Positions 57,472-64,000 of a stretch of DNA of 64,000 nucleotides are shown in pieces. Every line of letters begins with the position of its first letter. Positions within the stretch are counted from its first letter, which is position 1. A program made the position numbers and the translations under genes. The stretch lies in NCBI GenBank assembly GCA_003260075.1, contig QLIY01000127.1, positions 62,001 through 126,000 on the forward strand, in the 5' to 3' direction. Origin of the DNA: Phallusia mammillata. Lineage: Eukaryota > Chordata > Ascidiacea > Phlebobranchia > Ascidiidae. The notes below the pieces were generated by a model that searched no databases, had not been told where the DNA came from, and worked only from the letters and a program-made list of their open reading frames with translations.

Positions 57472-57952
57472 TAGTGATGTACCGAATCGGCGAAATTTCG
57501 ATTCGGCCGAAACCGAATATTCGGCGGTTTTGCCGAATAAATTCGGCCGAATCAACCAATCATTTATGACGTCACGCGCAGTCGTACGGTACGCGTTTGA
57601 CATGAAAACATAAGTTTATCTACCAGGCAATTAGTGCAGAATGGTTGTGTTTCGTCCTTATTTCAGTTCTGTGGGGTTTAACATTGCCTTAAGCATAATT
57701 TCCAACCCGGCAATGAATTACTATTTAGTTGTCTGCAGTGGGGAAAACGATAATGTGGTAAAAAATATAATAACTGACAGGATTTTCGTTGGTACTAAGC
57801 AGGAAAGACACGCTTAACGCTTCAAATGTGTGTTCATAAAAGATTCGGTTTCGGCCCAATCGCAGCAAATTATTCGGCGGAAACCGAATCTTTGCAAAAG
57901 TGGCCGATTCGGCCGAATAAATTCGGCAAACCGAATATTCGGTACATCTCTA
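57472..57952. mobile_element. hAT-type MITE (TACCGAATATTCGG family)
   Basis: Termini TAGTGATGTACCGAATC and GAATATTCGGTACATCTCTA are inverted. The perfect 8-bp duplication GTTCAAAG flanks it at 57464-57471 and 57953-57960. Near each end there are dense ATTCGGCCGAA palindromes. PLA2 unit 1 carries the same insertion, cut off by the G run at 55324. Confidence 0.88.
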
Positions 57953-58029
57953 GTTCAAAGACCATGAAAACAAGATATTTTATGGCACTTAAATCCGACT
58001 TGTAGAATTAAAGACATTTTAAAAATGCG

Positions 58030-58390
58030 TCAAATATTAAGATTTGAGTTGAGTTTATTTCGCTTAGTGAAAGAAAACATAGCGACGCAATTGTACAATC
58101 ACGTTGCCGGAAATAGCAGCGCATGGTTGAACCGTATGGAGCGCTAAAAATTGGAGGTCACAATAATGGCTGGTGAATATGAGCTAAACGGTGAATGAGA
58201 GCTAAATTTGCTACAGCTGCATCGTCATTACAAGGCGTTTGTGTGACTGTGGAGAGAAAGTGATGTTGGCGCATTGTGGGTATAAACACGACTGAGAGTG
58301 GGACTGGGACGCTGGTGGAACCAGTCGAGGGGGGCTTAAATCAAACATGTGTTAGTAAAGGAGGATAGGGTTCGACAGGCAAAGAAACCC
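58030..58390 (+). repeat. Dispersed repeat (copy 3), retroposon-like
   Basis: Shares blocks with 37460-37545 and 39560-39885 in opposite orientation: GTTTATTTCGCTTAGTGAAA, GCCGGAAATAGC, GGTGGAACCAGTCGAGGGG and AGGGTTCGACAGGCAAAG. This is the longest of the three copies. Confidence 0.5.
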
Positions 58391-59307
58391 TACCGGATAG
58401 TTTCAGGCGCCACATACCAGATTAAACACACAAAGTCCATATTGAGATACTATCAGTACACCTGACAAAAACATAAATAACAAAACAAGCAATACAACAA
58501 AATTTAAATATAAACAAAAAGTAAGAGAAAAATCATGATTGTCAACTGCCAAATGAGCTTGTACTAATTCAAAGTGCAATATACAAGAAAAGAAAATACA
58601 CGCGAAGGAGCCCGGAAAACCCAATCATGAGAAAATAAGAAATTATGCACTGTAGCGCCATCTGACACCTGTATGATGACGTTACACCAATGCCTTCTAA
58701 AACAGATTTGCAGATTATCTGTTCGTTTGTCGTAACAATTTTGGTATGTTTTGTGACGTGGCGCCATGTAGTATGTGTTTATGTTGTTCAATAGTAACAA
58801 AACTATTTACTGTAATTTGTAATGTTATAAATTGTGCGAATTGGCACCTAAATTCTGACAATTTTGTTCTATGCAATTTAATTTCTGTTAAAACGTCTAA
58901 AACAGTCGCTTTTTGTAATGACACCTGCAAATATTAGTTACAAGATTTTTATTTAAGCTGCAAATTAAAACTTTGCAATGAGTGTGTTTTGTGAAGGTGT
59001 AGATAGCACATATGAAGCACCTGCTGTGTTAAGTGATTGCAATCAATGAATTTATTACAGGCAACTTTATAATATGGTCTGATCTTTCGCTGTAGTTGTA
59101 TTATATAACAACATACGATGTCATGTGTATGCTAGTGTTGTTTGTGCTTTAAATCAGGTTTATTTGACAGTTCACTGAATAACTGGTTTAAACTTCAAAC
59201 ACCCTGACCTTGCATCTTGTCTTGAACTATACCAAGCAAGCATTGTAATATATTTTTTAGATTTTTAAAAGGGTAAAACTCAATACCAACATGTTGTTGT
59301 AATATGT

Positions 59308-59339
59308 TTTTTTTTCTTTTTTTAATTATATTTTACAGT
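59308..59339 (+). promoter_or_regulatory. Strong acceptor 36 bp upstream of TM9SF3 ATG
   Basis: A long T-rich tract ends ATATTTTACAG at 59338, about 36 bp before the start codon, without a nearby coding donor. It fits either a 5' untranslated intron or a spliced-leader acceptor, which is common in Ciona. Confidence 0.4.
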
Positions 59340-59374
59340 TTTATCAATTATGAACCAAAATACAAAATAATAAA

Positions 59375-62300
59375 ATGCAAAAATTGGTACTACTAACATT
59401 ATGTAATTTCTTGCTATTCCACCAACCAACATGTGCAGATGAAGACAGCCACACTGTAAGTATAAGGTTGATTTGTGAGTGATAAACAAAAGAAAGCAAG
59501 ACTCCAAACTATCTGTTATTTCAAAGTATAATTCGTATTTAAATTTAACAATAATTTAATATTTTGCAGTATATAGATGGAGAGGATGTACTTCTTTGGA
59601 TGAATACTGTTGGGCCTTATCACAATAGACAGGAAACTTATGAATATTTTAGGTATATATGAGCCGCACAAATGTTTTGCACCGTATTGTAGTGTGTTCT
59701 TCATCACAAATACTTTGTTGTGTGTAGGTTGCCATTCTGCCAAGGATCGAAGGTTTCAAAAATTGATCGCCATCATGAAAACTTAGGAGATGCCTTGCAA
59801 GGTGTAGAGTTAAAGCACAGTGGACTTGATATTAGATTCAAAGGTTGGTCTAACATTTGTTTTGCCCTTTGTAGTTGTAAGCTTACCCTGTTTTAATATA
59901 TTCCCAATTCAACTTTTAAATAATATACTCTCGACTGTTTCAGAAAATGTTGGTTTAACCCAGTACTGCACAATTGAATTGGATCAAAAGAAATTTGAAT
60001 CATTTGTGTATGCTGTGAAAAATCACTATTGGTATCAGATGTACATGGATGATCTTCCTATTTGGGGTATGCCTTTATAGTACAAGCATTTTGGACAATT
60101 TGTATCATGTACAGTAAACCTTGGTTAATCCAAACCCGTTTGTACTAAAAACTTTGTTTGGAAGATCTGGATTAGCCAATGTTGATTAGTTCGAGCCTTA
60201 TCACATGTCAGAGCATTTGTACTTCAAGTTTACCCTAAATTATATGAAGATACACATTAACTGAATCCAGTTTCTCCGAGGTTATCTGTAAATAACTTTG
60301 GAAAATATACATATGCATAGATAGGTACTTGTAATTGCATGATTCAGAATATGACTGGCTTTTCAGGCATTGTTGGTGAAGCTGATGAAAATGGGGAAGA
60401 CTATTACATGTGGACCCATAAGAAGTTGGAAATTGGTTATAACACTGATCAAATTGTTGACATTAATTTGACAAGTGAAAAAAAGGTCAAGCTGGTGCCC
60501 AACATGAAAATTCAACTGACATATGAGGTGAGTCGGTAGTATAAAGCTAATTTCATAAACATGCACAGCAGACAGTGATGCTTGTGATTTAACACAAGAC
60601 AGGGTTACTGCTAATCTGGTAAACCAAGGATAAGCTTCATCATCCCTGGATAAGCTTTAGTTTGGCTTGAATTTTTAAGCCTTTGCAATGCAATGTTTAG
60701 GAGAGTGGCAGTTTACAACCGAATACTAGCTTCAAACAGTAGTTTTTGTGTGAAGAATGAGTTGTGCCAGAAGTTGAAAAAGTACTTTGGATTTTTGTTC
60801 ATGTATGTAATATGGCAGCGTTCTGAACCTTTTGTGAATGTAATAAAAATCATTACCAAGAAACCAGATTTGCCTCCAAAAATGGTTTTTGTTACATGGA
60901 AAATCATCTTGCATTTGTTGTTTCAGGTTGTTTGGAAGGAATCAACTATTGAATTCAGGGATCGCTATGAAAAGTATCTTGATCCAAGTTTCTTTCAGCA
61001 CAGAGTAAGTTTTTACTCTATCTCATACAATTATCGTAAGTGTTACTTACATTTTACAATTTATGCTCATAGATCCATTGGTTTTCGATCTTCAACTCGT
61101 TTATGATGGTCATATTTCTTGTTGGCCTGGTGTCCATGATCCTCATGAGAACACTAAGAAAAGATTATGCACGATACAGCAAAGATGATGACTTGGATGA
61201 TATGGTTGGTTTTTGTTATAGCAGTCTGCATTGTGTGTAATGTGAAATATATAGCCTTGGGCAGTATTTACAAAGCCGTAAACCTACACTAGTTAAAATT
61301 AGGGATGGCCCGATAGTACTGTAAGTTTCGAAACGGCAGGTGTTTAATTTGTATGGCCAAGTGTATTTAGACATTCCTAGTGTTATCAGTGACAAATTAT
61401 TTTCTATGCCGTTAGGTGAACTTTTAAATCCTAATTAAACTACCTGCGATTTTGCAATACAAAAGTTGGCGTTAAGAAATGACCCAAACGTCATATGTTT
61501 TGGGATTCCTTCACTGTTTTGGGGATATTAACAGACAATCCCATTCTCTGCCTAAAGCCATGATCGTTAAATGTTTTTTGTTGTCAAAGTCGTAAAACAT
61601 TAACGCCGGTAAGACGTTACAAACAATAGACGCCGGTAAGACGTTGCAAAGCGCGTAGCATAAACGTAATCACGTGATCAGATGCGTAACAACAAGTGCA
61701 CCAATCGTTAGTTATGCCTCCAATGCACCACCGTCGTTAGGGCATCGTTAGCTCGCCAGCTGATTTGCCAAAGAGTCTTTACCAGACCTGGGCATTTTAC
61801 GGCCTTAAGTGATTTATTAGACTGAGTGTGTTGTTAAATTAACTGTGATGGGAAAACACATTACAAATACATCAGTTTGAAAATGTTTTTGCTTGTTTGC
61901 AAAGTATCGGGTATCGGATCGCAGTACTTTTGGGGTAAAATATCGGGTATCGGTATCGGTTCAAAATATTGGTATCGGGCCAACCCTAGTTAAAACCCTT
62001 TTGCATTGATGTGACCTGTCTGCTCTAATAAAAATGTTGTGATACAGGTTTTTTTAGTGCATTTGTGTTAGTAAGCTATAAACGTCTCTCCTTAATACTT
62101 TGATATTAGTAATGCAAGTGTGTATGTAGGAACGTGATCTTGGTGATGAATATGGGTGGAAACAAATCCACGGTGATGTTTTCCGACCTGCTCCTAATCC
62201 TCTGCTATTCTCGGCACTGGTTGGTTCAGGTGCTCATGTGCTTTCTGCTGCTCTTGCTGTTGTCCTTATTGTTATGGTTGGAGACCTCTATACAGAGTAA

Positions 62301-64000
62301 GTTAAAATGATAACTATGAGGGTAAAAAATACTAGAAATGTAAGTGTTTTACCAAGGGACGTTTGTTTTATTCTCAATGCAATGTTTCACAAAAACAGTA
62401 TTTGTTTTAATACTGATTTAAGTTTGTAAGTGTAGGTTTTCATTTATATGCTTTTTACATCTACTTTCGTTTTCTTCAGGCGTGGAACAGTAGTTAGCAC
62501 TGCCGTGTTTGTTTTCGCTGCAATATCGCCCATCAATGGCTATGTGGGTGGGGCTCTGTATGCTCGTATGGGAGGTAAAAACTTGCCTTTTTCAGGTTTG
62601 CATTTGTAAACAAAATTTCTCTCCATGTATAAATAAAACTTACAGGTCGTGCCTGGATCAAGGAAATGGTTGTGAGTGCCCTGCTTATTCCTGGACTCAT
62701 TTCCAGCACTGCTTTCTTCGTAAACTTCATTGCAATGTACTACCATGCCTCCAGAGCCATACCATTTGGAACCATGGTATGATAACTTTATGTTCACATA
62801 AAAGTTTCAGTCGGTCAACATTATTTCCTTGTTCACAGGTTGCCATGCTTTGTATCATTCTGTTTGTTATCCTGCCTTTGAGCCTGATTGGTACGATACT
62901 GGGAAGAAATATATCGGGTGGATCAAGCCCTCCCTGTCGTGTAAATGCTGTGCCAAGACCAATTCCTAGCAAACGGTGGTTTATGGAGCCCTCAGTTATT
63001 GCTTGTTGTGGTGGAATACTTCCATTTGGATCTATATTCATTGAAATGTGAGTGCATAGTTAATGAGTAGTACCATTTGTATATTTTCAAACAATTGACA
63101 CAATTTCTTACCACAGGTATTTCATCTTTACATCTTTCTGGGCTTACAAGATTTATTATGTGTATGGTTTTACCTTGCTTGTACTAGTGATTCTGGCAAT
63201 TGTAACCGTCTGTGTGACTATTGTTTGTACCTACTTCCTGTTAAATGCCGAAGACTATAGATGGTAAGACAGCAATACATTGATGTTTTAATGATCTATC
63301 AGCATTTTACAATCCATCTTTCCTTTTTTGCAGGCAGTGGACCAGCTTCCTTGCTGCTAGCTCCACAGCTGTATATGTTTATATGTACTCATTTTATTAC
63401 TTCTTTTTTAAGACCAAGTAAGAAAATGTGCTGTTTTGAGTTTTGTGCAGTTAACGGAGTAATATATGTTTATCCATTTTTTTACAAGAATGTATGGTCT
63501 GTTTCAAACAACCTACTACTTTGGATATATGGCTGTGTTTAGCATTGGTCTTGGACTAATGTGTGGTAAGTCTCATCATTTTATCAAATATGAAGTTATT
63601 GTAGAATTGATACACAACGAAGCACTGTTTTAACAAAATACTAGCCCTGAATTCAAACCAGTAAACGTTGTGTCTCACAAACAAAATATGATTTTGTTAG
63701 CTGCGCTCTTTGCATATGAAAAACACAAACAAGGAAACAGAATGTAATAATTTCTAAGTGATAAACACAGTTTTTGTGTGTACCCTAGTTCATCATTTAA
63801 TCCCTCAACCATAAGGAGCTCTTCACAAAACACATATTACATCACACATATCACTGCACTGACGTAAATGTTTTGATTGCTGCAAAATACATTTTAATTG
63901 TTGTATGTGTGATTTTACCTTTATATCTCCTTTAGGTTCTCTTGGATTTCTTGGGACAAGCATGTTCGTACATAAGATTTACACCTATGTGAAGATTGAC
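59375..64000 (+). CDS. TM9SF3: TM9SF3, transmembrane 9 superfamily member 3 (stop codon outside window)
   Basis: TM9SF proteins (nonaspanins) are nine-helix Golgi/endosomal proteins with a large lumenal N-terminal domain. Exons: 59375-59455, 59570-59652, 59728-59843, 59944-60066, 60367-60527, 60927-61004, 61073-61204, 62130-62296, 62480-62574, 62646-62776, 62839-63047, 63117-63263, 63334-63417, 63489-63565 and 63936-64000. All phases agree, giving 583 residues to the window end; human TM9SF3 has 589. The N terminus is a signal peptide. The lumenal part has [20 protein letters not shown]. Membrane segments include [20 protein letters not shown] and family motifs [20 protein letters not shown] and [19 protein letters not shown]. 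The terminal residues YTYVKID match the conserved TM9SF3 end, so the stop should be the next codon. Intron 7 holds a MITE. Confidence 0.96.
61300..61988. mobile_element. hAT-type MITE in TM9SF3 intron 7
   Basis: Termini are TAGGGATGGCCCGATA and TATCGGGCCAACCCTA. Flanks GTTAAAAT (61292-61299) and GTTAAAAC (61989-61996) are an 8-bp duplication with one mismatch. Near the right end there are several GTATCGG/TATCGGG repeats. No open frame of note. Confidence 0.8.

Larger units (their letters stand above)
53425..57530. repeat. Tandem duplication of a ~2.15-kb unit with the PLA2 gene
   Basis: Unit 1 runs from about 53425 to 55323 and unit 2 from about 55572 on. Each begins GGACTGGGTGCTGTC, passes through the same 5' flank, the four PLA2 exons and the same 3' flank, and reaches the left end of an hAT MITE. 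Between them lie two G-run junctions (55324-55333, 55437-55447) and an N at 55571, enclosing an extra fragment with the PLA2 start codon region joined to 3' flank. The two gene copies differ at few positions. Confidence 0.8.
57210..59374. other. Intergenic region, PLA2 to TM9SF3
   Basis: Contains the hAT MITE at 57472-57952, the dispersed repeat at 58030-58390, and the probable TM9SF3 promoter. No other gene is recognised. Confidence 0.45.

Overview
The window is animal nuclear DNA from a sea squirt, almost certainly the genus Ciona. The genes have many short introns, the intergenic DNA is AT-rich and full of small DNA transposons, and there is a metazoan alternative oxidase gene, for which Ciona is well known among chordates. 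I assembled gene models by hand from splice sites and reading phase. Eleven protein-coding loci are recognisable, one of them duplicated in tandem.

Layout: 1-8729 has no recognised gene and holds repeats. 8730-15298 (minus) is a 14-exon SLC36/AVT3-type amino acid transporter. 15823-17819 (plus) is LAMTOR1, the lysosomal anchor of the Ragulator complex, head to head with the transporter across 524 bp. 19303-22089 (minus) is CFAP97. 23046-29200 (minus) is an alpha-type cyclic-nucleotide-gated channel. 30414-32502 (plus) is a secreted protein with two mucin-type WxxW domains. 33647-34114 (plus) is intronless SYS1. 34874-41122 (plus) is ERCC5/XPG, convergent with esterase D at 41426-42912 (minus). 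45330-45914 (plus) is a C2H2 zinc-finger ORF. 49163-51909 (minus) is the alternative oxidase. 54186-55018 and 56374-57209 (plus) are two near-identical secreted phospholipase A2 genes. 59375-64000 (plus) is TM9SF3, whose last coding residue is at the final base of the window.

Two themes run across the window. First, about 28 runs of G or C, most of them about 10 nt, sit at the junctions of near-identical direct duplications. Several cut through exons of otherwise perfect genes (esterase D, the CNG channel, ERCC5, the WxxW gene). I read these as unmerged allelic sequence joined by a fixed-length homopolymer spacer, so the sequence here should be used with care. Second, many MITE-like elements are flanked by 8-bp target duplications, the hallmark of hAT transposons.

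The most interesting biology is the transporter/LAMTOR1 pair. Two components of lysosomal amino-acid sensing upstream of mTORC1 appear to share one bidirectional promoter carrying a full palindromic CRE. The alternative oxidase has paired CRE/ATF-like half sites upstream.
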